A stretch of 64,000 nt of DNA from JBDSLU01 sp963844435 (lineage in GTDB: Bacteria > Acidobacteriota > Vicinamibacteria > Vicinamibacterales > Vicinamibacteraceae), in NCBI GenBank assembly GCA_963844435.1, contig CAWJOG010000004.1, positions 248,001 to 312,000 of the forward strand, written 5' to 3'. Positions 27,423 through 36,242 of this stretch are shown piece after piece. Below the pieces are notes generated by a model, which saw only the letters and a program-made list of their open reading frames with translations, did no database searches and was not told where the DNA came from. A program made the translations under genes and the position numbers. Positions within the stretch are counted from its first letter, which is position 1; the number at the start of each line of letters is the position of its first letter.

Positions 27423-28745
27423 ATGCCGAACGGACCTGCCACATGGAACGTCCGCGCCCAACCCCGCATTCTTGTTCCTTTACTCGCCGCCCTCATGTTG
27501 TCACTCGCCTGCCTCCGGAACACTGGGCGAACCCCGCTCTTCACTCAGAGCCCCGCGGGATCGACTGTTGCGCTCGTCAACGGGTGGTGGTTTACAGGCC
27601 AGGGTTTCGAGAGGCGCACAGGCTTTAGCGTCAAGGGCAGGTTCACCTTCAAGAAACCTTCCCAAGTGGATCGAACGGTCGACCTCGCGAACTCGTTCGT
27701 TGTGCCCCCGTTCGGTGAGGCGCACAATCACAATCTCGGGAGCGCTGCTGAGGAGAAGGAGAGGACGGCGGTCGGTCGTTATCTGGCCGATGGAGTGTTC
27801 TACGTCAAGATTCAGGGTAGTCCTCCGATAAGCGATGCCGTGAGACGACGACTTTCGGCTGGCGAGCCGGACAGTGTCGACGCGGTGTTTGCGCAAGGAT
27901 CGATCACGGCTTCAGGTGGCCACCCGATCCCGCTACTTGAGAACGTGCTCCTGCCGCGGGGAGCGTTTCCGGGCTACACGAAGGAGAGCCTCAAGGGTCA
28001 GTACTACTTCACCGTTGACTCGGCTGCCGATCTGGACGCGAGTTGGCCGGCCATCCTGAAGCTGCGGCCCGACTTCGTGAAGACGATTCTGCTGTTCTCG
28101 GAGGAGTTCGATACTCGCCGAATGGATCCCGCGTTCAACGGCCAGAAGGGACTCAATCCCGCCCTGCTGGCCAGTATCGTGGCCAGGGCCCATGAAAACC
28201 GTCTGCGCGTCTCCACACATGTCGCTACCGCCACCGATTTTCACCATGCGGTCTCAGCTGGCGTCGACGAGATCGCGCACCTTCCCTCGGTCGGCGGTCC
28301 GATAGCGGCGGCAGACGCGGTACTCGCCGCGCAAAAGAAGATCGTTGTCGACACCACGGCGTTGAACTCGGTTCCGAGCTTGATCGGGTTGGAGGTCGTG
28401 AGCCAGACCCAGGTACGAGAGACGGCAAGTGCCAATTTCAAACTGCTGCTGAAGGCGGGCGTGACGCTGGCCATCGGCAGCGACAACGGGAACGATACCT
28501 CGGTTAGGGAAGTCGAATTCCTCCACAGCCTCAACGTGATTGACAATGTGGGACTGCTCAGGATGTGGAGCTACACGACTCCCCGCAGCATCTTTCCCGA
28601 CCGGCAGATCGGCGCCCTTGATGAGGGATTCGAGGCAAGTTTTGTGGCTCTCGAGGGCGACCCCATCAAGGACTTCGGTAACGTACGCCGCATCACGTTT
28701 CGATTCAAACAGGGCGTGCTGTTGGCGCCGGCCAAGACGCAGTAA
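27423..28745 (+). CDS. lipoprotein amidohydrolase (metal-dependent hydrolase)
   Basis: 440 residues. A lipoprotein signal peptide ends in LMLSLAC (Cys ~30). The amidohydrolase barrel shows the metal-binding HxH in EAHNHNLG (~102-107), a Lys strand (GVFYVKIQG), His in RVSTHVATATDFHHAV (~265-280), a later HL in EIAHLPS and the metal Asp in AIGSDNGND (~360). The C-terminal beta-sandwich ends with GFEASFVALEGDPIKDF. This resembles imidazolonepropionase-like periplasmic hydrolases; the substrate is unknown. Codon use is distinctly less GC-rich than in flanking genes, fitting its place inside the tRNA-Gly island. Confidence 0.85.
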   Translation: MPNGPATWNVRAQPRILVPLLAALMLSLACLRNTGRTPLFTQSPAGSTVALVNGWWFTGQGFERRTGFSVKGRFTFKKPSQVDRTVDLANSFVVPPFGEAHNHNLGSAAEEKERTAVGRYLADGVFYVKIQGSPPISDAVRRRLSAGEPDSVDAVFAQGSITASGGHPIPLLENVLLPRGAFPGYTKESLKGQYYFTVDSAADLDASWPAILKLRPDFVKTILLFSEEFDTRRMDPAFNGQKGLNPALLASIVARAHENRLRVSTHVATATDFHHAVSAGVDEIAHLPSVGGPIAAADAVLAAQKKIVVDTTALNSVPSLIGLEVVSQTQVRETASANFKLLLKAGVTLAIGSDNGNDTSVREVEFLHSLNVIDNVGLLRMWSYTTPRSIFPDRQIGALDEGFEASFVALEGDPIKDFGNVRRITFRFKQGVLLAPAKTQ

Positions 28746-29244
28746 GGTGGTCGACGGGTCGTGAGAGTTTGCGGCCACGAGCGACTGCCTGACTACGTAA
28801 ACACCACGGGAAAGCGCCAGCGCCTCAACGTGATTGGCGATCGAATTTGAACCTGCGGATCGAGCTTCCTGGAGGAGGGGGGTCTCGGAAACGGCTGACG
28901 CCGCGAGGGGAGCCGCGACAAAGCGCGGTGGTTGTCCACGCCCGTGAGGGCTAAGTTGCCATGCGGAACTGACCGCCGAAGGGGAGTCGCCTCAGAGCGT
29001 CCTCTAGCAAGCCTCTCAAGGCCCACGCCTTACGGCTGGAACTCCATCAAAGGGCGCGGCGTTCTGTGCCGCGCACGAAACGCACTTAGCTGGCGACACT
29101 GCAGGAGCGGTGGCGTGAGCAACCCCCCCGATTTGGCCGACTGTCATCTCCGGAGGCGGTCCGGGGGTTGCTCACGCCCCCCTTCCGGAGCCTGTCCAGA
29201 ATGTTGAGAACACACTTGGCAGCAGGTGGTCACGACAACTCCCG
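28746..29244. other. non-coding island segment with a long inverted repeat
   Basis: 499 bp between the amidohydrolase and the integrase fragment. I see no credible gene. It contains a near-perfect inverted repeat, GGTGGCGTGAGCAACCCCCC at 29109-29128 against GGGGGTTGCTCACGCCCCC at 29163-29181, with a 34-nt spacer. It could be the end of a lost mobile element or a strong hairpin. The rest looks like scrambled debris. Confidence 0.5.
29109..29181. repeat. inverted repeat, 17-18 bp arms
   Basis: GGCGTGAGCAACCCCC (left arm) and GGGGGTTGCTCACGCC (right arm) are exact complements, and pairing extends by one or two imperfect bases. It lies in a gene-free stretch upstream of the integrase fragment. 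There is no T-run after it, so it is not a standard terminator. Confidence 0.7.
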
Positions 29245-29679
29245 ATGACGCAGCGATTGACGGCGGCAGTGAAGTCCGCGCGTCATCTGCGAGGCGAGCG
29301 GGTGTTGTGCCTGGCGGATGGATTGCCGATCACCCGTGACCGGGTCATCAAAGCCGTGCGTGGCGCTCAACGCGTCGCGGGAATCGAACAGGGTGTCCAC
29401 ATCCTGCGGCACACCTTCTGCTCGCACCTGGCGATGAAGGGAGCGCCCGCGCGGGCCATCCAGGAGCTCGCCGGCCACGCGGATCTGTCGACGACGCAGC
29501 GCTACATGCACCTGAGTCCGGCGGCAACGGAAGACGCGATCCGGTCGCTGGACGGACGACAATCCGGGCTCGAAGCCGCGCACCAATCTGGAGACATTTT
29601 GGACACGGGGGAGCGGGTGGGTAGAGCGATGAGGTCCGCCTTCGCGCTAAAGCGCTACGGCGCGACAACTTCCGCGTGA
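29245..29679 (+). CDS. tyrosine recombinase (phage integrase family), C-terminal catalytic fragment
   Basis: 144 residues corresponding to the second half of an integrase. Box II is HILRHTFCSHLAMKGAPARA (HxxR), the third catalytic His is in ELAGHADLSTTQ, and the nucleophile Tyr is in QRYMHLSPAA. The N-terminal arm- and core-binding domains and the box I Arg region are absent, so it is probably inactive. It points towards the tRNA-Gly gene and ends 18 bp before the encoded CCA. It is the remains of the enzyme that inserted the island. The ATG at 29245 falls inside the ancestral protein. Confidence 0.8.
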   Translation: MTQRLTAAVKSARHLRGERVLCLADGLPITRDRVIKAVRGAQRVAGIEQGVHILRHTFCSHLAMKGAPARAIQELAGHADLSTTQRYMHLSPAATEDAIRSLDGRQSGLEAAHQSGDILDTGERVGRAMRSAFALKRYGATTSA

Positions 29680-29697
29680 TCACGGGAGGGCGGAAGT

Positions 29698-29715
29698 TGG
29701 AGCGGGCTACGGGAA
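29698..29715 (-). repeat. att core within the tRNA-Gly 3' end
   Basis: These 18 bases form the encoded CCA plus the 3' acceptor and T-stem side of tRNA-Gly, and are repeated exactly at 26457-26474. This marks the island boundary at the tRNA. Confidence 0.8.
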
Positions 29716-29771
29716 TCGAACCCGTCTGACTGGCTTGGGAAGCCAGGACATTACCACTATGCTAAGCCCGC
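29698..29771 (-). tRNA. tRNA-Gly(CCC)
   Basis: A full cloverleaf on the minus strand: acceptor stem GCGGGCT pairing with AGCCCGC, D-arm with TAGTGGTAA, anticodon stem CTGGC/GCCAG around the loop TTCCCAA (anticodon CCC, reading GGG), and T-arm ACGGG-TTCGATT-CCCGT. 71 nt plus a genomically encoded CCA. It serves as the integration site of the island on its 3' side. Confidence 0.95.
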
Positions 29772-29828
29772 CCGAGGGTGCAGGACGCTGCGCCGACGAC
29801 CGCACGCACGGCCCTCGACGCGACCAGG

Positions 29829-29834
29829 ATTCTA
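29829..29834 (-). promoter_or_regulatory. possible -10 element for tRNA-Gly
   Basis: On the minus strand TAGAAT lies 57 nt upstream of the tRNA 5' end, between it and the end of the VWFA gene. The -35 region is not distinct. Confidence 0.3.
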
Positions 29835-29867
29835 GCAGAGATGACGCCGGGCCGGCCGCGCGCCGCG

Positions 29868-31961
29868 CTACGGCACGATGCGCAGCGGCACCAGCAGGCG
29901 CTTCGGGCCGCCGCCGAGCGCCAGCACGTAGTCGCCAGCCGCGAGCGGCGCCAGCGTCAGCTCGGCGACCAGCGCCTCGGGCGCCGTCTGATCCACCTTC
30001 ACCGGCACGTTCATCGGCCGGCCCTGACGATCGAGCAGCGTGCCGGTCACCGCGCCGGCCTCTGCGCCGACGCCGACGCTGACCCGCAGCCGCTCCTGGC
30101 GGCGGAAGCGCGGATCCGCCGTCGGCACCCACGCCACGCCGGTCGACGGGCCGCGGCGGCTCAGGCGCGGCGCGCCCCAGCCCGCCGGCATCGCGTCGAG
30201 CGCGACGCTGGTCGTGTCCGTGTAGCGCGCCAGCGCCCCAGTGCCCGACAGGCGCACCTGCACCTTCACGTCGCCGGCCATGCCCTCGACGACCGGCACC
30301 TCGATCTCCACCGTCCGCGCCCCCTTGGCCAGCGCGGCCTTCCCCGAGGTGACGGTCTCGCCCTTCGCGTTGCGCACGAAGGCCTGCGCTTCCCCGCCTT
30401 CGGCCCATTCGGGTGTCGCAGCCACCGCCGCGTCGAGTTCGGCGGTGACGCGGATCGAGCGCGCCGTGCTGCCGGCCACCGTGCCGGCCGCCGCCGAGAC
30501 GACCAGCGGCATGTCGGGCCGGGGCGGCGTCAGCCGGCCCAGAGCCGCGGTGAGGAGCGCCGCCTCCGGGTTCGGCGCGGCGGCACCGGGAGTCGCCGAC
30601 GGGCTCGACTCCGGCGGATAGTCGACCCGCCGCGCCAGGTAGCCCTCGCGGGCGCGGACATGCACGCCGGGCCGCTTCACCGTGACCTTGATCTTGCGGT
30701 ACTTGCCGTCGGCCTTGCCGTTCGACGAGGTGTAGCCGAGCAGGTAGTAGGCGTTCAAGTCGTCGGCGATGCGCTGCAGGCCGGTCTTGAAGTCGTTGCT
30801 GCCGACGATCGCCAGGCCGTTGGTCGCGCCCCCCAGCGTGCGAATCGAGTCGACGTTCGTCGTGAAGGGCATGCGCTCACGGTTGCGCGCCTCGAGCTGC
30901 ACTTCGGCCGGCGTGGTCGGCCTCCCCAGCCCCTCCACCCGCAGGCCGGCGGCATCGACGGTGTAGAAGCTCGTGCTGGTGCGATTCGCCTCGCCGATCA
31001 GGTCCTGGAACATCTGCCGGCTGTCCGCCATCGCGCCCTGCACGCGGAGGACGTCGCAGACCGGCCGTTCCATGCCCGCTTTGTAACCGCGATCGGGCGT
31101 CCCGAGGCGGCCGTCCGGGCCGACACCGAGCGGTTGCACGCCCATGATCCGGCCCACCGTGCCCTCGTCGGTCGCGCGCGTCTGGTTCGCGGTGAACAGA
31201 CGCCACCCGAGGGTCACGGCGATCACCGCCTTGCGCGATTCGCGGTGGCCGTCGAGGTGCTGGACCAGGCCGCGCATCGCCTCGATCGATTTCTGCTCAC
31301 GCATCCGGGAGCGCAGCCCCAGCCAGGTCTGCCGCTGCTCCTTGGTGTCACCGAAGCAGGTCTGGAGATCCCGCTCGACCGGGTCGCTCTCATTTCCGGC
31401 AAGCTCGTCGGCGATACCCCAGGCGGGGTTGTCGTCGAGGAAGCGGATCAGGGGCTCGGTCGAGGTCGAGAAGCTGATGTCGCGGCCGGTCATGTGCGGC
31501 GTCATGTAGGCGACGAGGTCGTCGGGGCCGAACGCGGTCCCGAAGAAGTCCTGCAGGGCCTTCCGCACGTACATCGCCGACCCGCGATCGACGTGGTAGG
31601 TGTCGAGGAACACCACGTAGACCCGCCGCCGCGGATCGCCGATCATCGCGTTGCTCTCGGCCACCGTCGACGGGTTGCGGCGCGGCAAGCCGACAGGCTG
31701 GAGCTTGTGGACGACCGATTCGAACGAGCGGATGGTCTGGACGACGCCGTCTTCCTTGACCTCGAAGTCGGCCTGGGTCAGGTCGGTGACCGGCTTGCCG
31801 TCGGCGGTCACGAAGACGTCGGTCAGCACGAAGCTGGCGTCGGTCCGGAAGGTGGGCGTCTCAGGCTGCTGGCCCCGCACCCGCCCGTCAGGCCCTGCGC
31901 CCACCAGGAGGCAGATCCCTGCGGCCACCACCAGCGGACGGATCACGCGCGACGTGGACAT
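29868..31961 (-). CDS. VWFA-related acidobacterial domain protein, copy 1
   Basis: 697 residues, exported: a basic start and hydrophobic stretch (RPLVVAAGICLLVGA) precede the mature protein. The opening FVLTDVFVTADGKPVTDLTQ, then ADFEVKEDGVVQTI, is diagnostic of the acidobacterial VWFA-related family. The von Willebrand A-like domain runs to about residue 440: VYVVFLDTYHVDRGS, SRKAVIAVTLGWRLF, GLAIVGSNDF, YYLLGYTSSN and RKIKVTVKRPGVHVRAREGY. The C-terminal ~240 residues form a beta-rich region. Ligand and role are unknown. It is intact, unlike the neighbouring copy 2, with which it shares a near-identical 3' third. An in-frame ATG 12 nt upstream (31973) is an alternative start. Confidence 0.87.
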   Translation of the reverse strand: MSTSRVIRPLVVAAGICLLVGAGPDGRVRGQQPETPTFRTDASFVLTDVFVTADGKPVTDLTQADFEVKEDGVVQTIRSFESVVHKLQPVGLPRRNPSTVAESNAMIGDPRRRVYVVFLDTYHVDRGSAMYVRKALQDFFGTAFGPDDLVAYMTPHMTGRDISFSTSTEPLIRFLDDNPAWGIADELAGNESDPVERDLQTCFGDTKEQRQTWLGLRSRMREQKSIEAMRGLVQHLDGHRESRKAVIAVTLGWRLFTANQTRATDEGTVGRIMGVQPLGVGPDGRLGTPDRGYKAGMERPVCDVLRVQGAMADSRQMFQDLIGEANRTSTSFYTVDAAGLRVEGLGRPTTPAEVQLEARNRERMPFTTNVDSIRTLGGATNGLAIVGSNDFKTGLQRIADDLNAYYLLGYTSSNGKADGKYRKIKVTVKRPGVHVRAREGYLARRVDYPPESSPSATPGAAAPNPEAALLTAALGRLTPPRPDMPLVVSAAAGTVAGSTARSIRVTAELDAAVAATPEWAEGGEAQAFVRNAKGETVTSGKAALAKGARTVEIEVPVVEGMAGDVKVQVRLSGTGALARYTDTTSVALDAMPAGWGAPRLSRRGPSTGVAWVPTADPRFRRQERLRVSVGVGAEAGAVTGTLLDRQGRPMNVPVKVDQTAPEALVAELTLAPLAAGDYVLALGGGPKRLLVPLRIVP

Positions 31962-31973
31962 GGACGGGTCCAC

Positions 31974-34098
31974 CTACGGCACGATGCGCAGCGGCACGAG
32001 CAGACCGGCGCGGACCGCCGCCGAGCGCGAGCACGTAGTCGCCAGCGGCGAGCGGCGCCAAGGCGAGCTCGGCGACCAGCGCCTCGGGCGCCGACTGATC
32101 CACCTTCACCGGCACGTTGATCGGCCGGCCCTGGCGGTCGAGCAGCGTGCCCGGTCACCGCGCCGGCCTCCGTGCCGACGCCGACGCTGACCCGCAGCCG
32201 CTCCTGGCGGCGGAAGCGCGGATCCGCCGTCGGCACCCACGCCACGCCGGTCGACGGGCCGCGGCGGCTCAGGCGCGGCGCGCCCCAGCCCGCCGGCATC
32301 GCGTCGAGCGCGACGCTGGTCGTGTCCGTGTAGCGCGCCAGGGCTCCGGTGCCGGACAGGCGCACCTGCACCTTCACGTCGCCGGCCATGCCCTCGACGA
32401 CGGGCACCTCGATCTCCACCGTCCGCGCCCCCTTGGCCAGCGCCGCCTTCCCCGAGGTGACGGTCTCGCCCTTCGCGTTGCGCACGGAGGCCTGCGCTTC
32501 CCCGCCTTCGGCCCACTCGGGCGTCGCGGCGACCGCGGCATCGAGCTCGGCGGTGACGCGGATTGAGCGCGCCGTGCCGCCGGCCACCGCGCCGGCCGCC
32601 GCGGAGACCACCAGCGGCATGTCGGCGTCGGGGCGGCGTCAGCTTGCCGAGCGCCGCCGTCAACTGCGCGTCGGTGGGATTCGCGTTCGTGCCGCTCGCG
32701 CCAGGACTCGCGGCGTTCGACGTCGAGCCCGCCGCCGGAAGTTCGTCTGCGCGACGCGCCAGGTAGCCTTCGCGGGCGCGGACCTGTACGCCGGGCCGCT
32801 TCACCGTGACCCTGATCTTGCGGTACTTCCCGTCCGGCTTGCCGTTCGAGTCGACGTGTAGCCGAGCAGATAGTAGGAGTTGAAGTCGGCGGCGGCGCGG
32901 CGCAGGCCCGCGCCGAAATTGTTGGTGTCGACGACGGCCATGCCGTTGGTCGACTCGCCGAGCGTGCGGATCGAATCGAGCCGCGTCGAGTACGGCACGC
33001 GCTCGCGGTTGCGGGCCTCGACCATGGCTTCGAGCGGCGTGGCGGTGTGCGGGCGCGTCTCGGTGCGCAGGCCCGCCGCATCGACGGTGTAGAAGCTCGT
33101 GCTCGCTCGGTTCGCCTGGCCGATCAGATCCATGAACATCTGGTGGCTGTGGGCGAACGCGGCCTGCATGCGGACGTTGTCGCAGGTCTTGTCGCTCGAT
33201 CCGCCGACGCGGCTGCGATCCGGAAAGCCCAGCTTGCCGTCCGGGCCGACGCCGAGCGGCTCCACGCCGACGACGCGTCCCTGTGTGCCCTTGTCGGTCA
33301 TGTGCTGCTCGTTCTCACGAAACAGCCGCCAGCCCAGCGTCACCGCAATCACCGCCTTGCGCGATTCGCGCAGGCCGTCGAGGTGCGACACCAGCCCGCC
33401 GAGCGACTCGATCGCCTTCTGCTCGCGGAGCCGCGAGCGCAGCGGAATCCAGGCCGCGTCGTTGCCGATGAAGCAGGTCTGGAGATTGCGTTCGACCTCG
33501 TCGGTTTCGGTGCCGGGCGATTCGTCGCCCAGGCCCCAGACCGGGTTGTCTTCGAAATAGCGGATCAGCGGCTCGGTCGAGCTCGAGAAGCTGATGTCGC
33601 GCCCCGACATGTGCGGGGTCATGTAGGCGATCAGGTCGTCGGGCCCGAGCGCGGTCTTCAGGAAGTCCTGCAGCGCCTTGCGGACCACCATCGAGTCGCC
33701 ACGGTCGACGTGGTACGTGTCCAGGAACACCACGAACACGCGCCGGCGCGGGTCGGCGATCATCGCGTTGCTCTCGGCGACCGTGGACGGGTTGCGCCGA
33801 GGCAGGCCGACCGGCTGCGGGGTGTGGAGGATCGCCTCGAAGGAGCGGATGGCCTGGACGACGCCGTCCTCCTTGACCTCGAAGTCGGCCTGGGTCAGGT
33901 CGGTGACCGGCTGTGCCGTCGGCGGTCACGAAGACGTCGGTCAGGACGAAGCTGGCGTCGGTCCGGAAAGTGGGGGTCTCAGGCGGCGGCGGGCGCCGGC
34001 TGCTGCTGTCCCCGGAGCCGCCCGCCCGGCCCCGCGCCCGCCAGGACGCAGATCCCTGCGGCAACCACGAGTGAACGGACCAGGCGCGACGTGGACAT
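31974..34098 (-). pseudogene. VWFA-related acidobacterial domain protein, copy 2, about six frameshifts
   Basis: A tandem paralogue of the preceding gene. It starts MSTSRLVRSLVVAAGICVLA and contains the same family blocks (VFVVFLDTYHVDRGDS, SRKAVIAVTLGWRLF, YYLLGYTS). The frame changes near 33985, 33912, 32830, 32628, 32152 and 32010. Between breaks, similarity to copy 1 is continuous. The first two-thirds differ clearly from copy 1, but the last ~640 bp are almost identical at DNA level. Only 5 bp of sequence separate it from the copy 1 ATG at 31961 or upstream ATG 31973. An RBS-like AGGAG precedes the ATG at 34098. Either a true pseudogene, or a functional gene in a stretch that was hard to assemble because of the duplication. 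Confidence 0.75.
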
Positions 34099-34253
34099 GA
34101 ACGGAACTCTCCTGACAGGCGGCACTCCAATGATACGCCGCGCTCGCGCGGGCCGGCGCCGAGGCGCGGCCAGCGCCGCGAAAGCGAGGCCGACAGGCCG
34201 AGAGGCGGCCCGCGGCGGTCCGACGGCGGGCCGCGCCGTCGACATAAAAATGC

Positions 34254-35304
34254 TCAGAGCCAGCCGGAACGCTTGAACCCGATGTAGAGGCCGGACGAGG
34301 CGGCCACCATCAGGCACAGCACCGCCGGGTAGCCGTAGCGCCAGCTCAGCTCGGGCATGGCGTCGAAGTTCATGCCGTAGATGGAGGCGATCAGGGTCGG
34401 CGTGGTGATGATCGCGGCCCAGCCGGCGAGGCGCTTGGTGTCCTCGTTCTGCGAGATCGTGATCAGCGACAGGTTCGCCTCGAGCGCGGTGGTCAGCAGC
34501 TCGCGCGTGTTGTCGATCATGTCGTTGATGCGGATGACGTGATCGTAGACGTCGCGGAAGTACGGGCCGGGTGTCCTCGGGGATCAGGTCGACGTCGAAC
34601 CGGGTGAGGCGGTTGCAGACCTCGACGAGCGGCGAGACGGCGCGCTTGACGGCGAGCAGCTCGCGTTTCAGCTGGTAGATGCGCGTCGTCGTGTCGCGGC
34701 TGACGTTGTCGCGGAAGATCTCGTCCTCGAGGCCTTCGAGCTCGTCCTCGAGCGCTTCGACGATCGGGAAGTACTGATCGACGATGAAATCCATCAGCGC
34801 GTAGAGGACGAATCCGGGGCCTTGCGAGAGCAGGCCGGGGGTCGCCTCGCAGCGGGTGCGCAGGCCGACGTGCGACAACAGCGAGCCGTGGCGCACCGAC
34901 ACGACGTAGTTCTTGCCGACGAACACGTGCGTCTCGCCGAACTGGATGTGCGGCGGCGCGCCGCTCATCTGCGCCGTGCGCAGGACCACGAACAGCGAGT
35001 CGTCGTAGACCTCGAACTTGGGCCGCTGGTGCGCGTTGTGGGCGTCCTCGACGGCGAGATCGTGGAGGTCGAACTCGCGCTGGACCTCGCGCAGGAGCTC
35101 CTCGCCCGGCTCGTACATGCCGATCCAGACGAAGCGGCCCGGTGTCGTCAGCACCTGGCGGACGTCGCCCACCTCGACGTCGGCGATGCGCACCCCCGCC
35201 TCGTAGGCGGCGCAGTTGACGACGCCGCTGCGCAGGCCGGGACCGGCCGACGCGACGCGCGGCGGCAGCGAGACCCGGGCCCGGGGCGAAGTCGCCTGAT
35301 CCAT
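34254..35304 (-). CDS. corA: CorA-family magnesium/cobalt transporter, one frameshift
   Basis: About 350 residues. The cytoplasmic domain (DLHDLAVEDAHNAHQRPKFE, then VLRTAQ and HVFVGKNYVVSVRHG) and the long stalk helix (VEALEDELEGLEDEIFR) match CorA. Two C-terminal membrane helices flank the selectivity motif YGMNFD, and the protein ends GLYIGFKRSGWL. One extra C near 34570 breaks the frame between EDTRP and YFRDVYDHVIRINDM; otherwise the gene is complete. The ATG at 35304 is preferred to a GTG at 35316. It imports Mg2+ or related divalent ions at the inner membrane. It is divergent from gluQ. Confidence 0.88.
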
Positions 35305-35326
35305 GGCGGTTGGCACGATTGAGACA

Positions 35327-35355
35327 ATATTACGCTCCTAAGGCGATGAGATTAA
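35327..35355 (-). promoter_or_regulatory. corA: candidate sigma-70 promoter of corA
   Basis: On the minus strand TTAATC (35355-35350) and TAATAT (35332-35327) are separated by 17 nt, in a clearly AT-rich patch of this GC-rich window. The -10 ends 22 nt before the corA ATG. The hexamers match consensus at 3 and 4 of 6 positions. Confidence 0.4.
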
Positions 35356-35377
35356 GGGAATTGCGGGGGCCGAGCCG

Positions 35378-36233
35378 GTGACGGTCGGACGGCTGGCGCC
35401 GACGCCGTCAGGGCGTCTGCATCTGGGCAACGTCTGCGCCGCGGGCGCCGCGTGGCTCTCGGTGCGCCAGCGTGGCGGACGCCTGCGCCTTCGGATCGAG
35501 GACGTGGACAGTCGGGCGCGCGCGCCGCGACGTTGCCGATACGATCCGCGCCGACCTCGCGTGGCTCGGCCTCGTGTGCGACGACGAGACGCCGCCGCAG
35601 TCGCAGCGCGACTACGCGCCGGCGCTGGCCCGGCTGGCGCCGCACACCTACCATTGCGCGTGCACGCGCGCCGTCAGCCGGGACGCCGGCGGCGCCTGTG
35701 TCGGCGGATGCCGGACGCGCAACGTGCCGGCCGGGGCGGTCCGCTTCGCCCTGCCGCGCGGGATCGAGACCATCGTCGATCGCGCCCGCGGCCGCACGGA
35801 CGTCGACCTCGCCGCGCTCGCCGATCCCGTGCTGCGGCGCCGCGACGGCTGCTACACCTACACGCTGGCCGTCGTCGCCGACGACGTCGCCGACGGCGTC
35901 ACCGAGGTGGCGCGCGGCGCCGACCTCGCCGATCAGAGCGCGGTCCAGGCTGTGCTGTGGCGTGCGCTCGGCGCCGATCCGCCGGCGTGGCTGCACGCGC
36001 CCTTGATCTTGGGCGGCGATGGAAAGAAGCTATCGAAGTCGCATCACGCCGCGGCGGTCGGCGATCTGCGGGAGCTCGGCTGGTCGGCCGCCGACGTGTG
36101 GCGGGTCGTGCTCCCCTGGCTCGGGCTGACGCCGCCCACGACCGCGACCGAGGGGCTGGCGATCCTGCACGACGCGCTCCCCGCCTTCGACGCCGCGCGG
36201 ATCCCCCGCGGGCCGTTCACCTGGATGCTCTGA
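35378..36233 (+). CDS. gluQ: glutamyl-Q tRNA(Asp) synthetase, one frameshift
   Basis: A truncated GluRS-like enzyme that attaches glutamate to the queuosine base of tRNA-Asp; it lacks the anticodon-binding domain. About 285 residues. The HIGH-like motif is in APTPSGRLHLGN (~6-17), and RLRIEDVDSRA follows. A zinc-type cluster is visible in YHCACTRAVS with GGACVGGC. The KMSKS-like motif is KKLSKSHHA. The frame breaks near 35518 (RIEDVDSRA to RDVADTIRADLAWLGL) by one base. It starts at a GTG (35378). The aldo/keto reductase follows after 9 bp. Confidence 0.85.
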
Positions 36234-36242
36234 GCCTTACCC

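Larger units (their letters stand above)
26457..29771. mobile_element. small decayed genomic island integrated at tRNA-Gly(CCC)
   Basis: An 18-bp stretch identical to the 3' end of the tRNA-Gly gene (29698-29715, CCA plus T-arm side) recurs in the same orientation at 26457-26474, and similarity continues to ~26483 with two mismatches. Between the copies lie a truncated tyrosine-recombinase gene next to the tRNA, toxin-antitoxin debris, and an amidohydrolase of clearly less GC-rich DNA than its surroundings. This is the classic layout of a tRNA-targeted integrative element, shrunken to 3.3 kb. The integrase lacks its N-terminal half, so the island is presumably immobile. Confidence 0.8.

Noticed and set aside
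29109..29181. Integron attC site
   Set aside because: The arms are perfectly symmetrical and lack the RYYYAAC/GTTRRRY core boxes and the unpaired bases of attC; no integron integrase is present.
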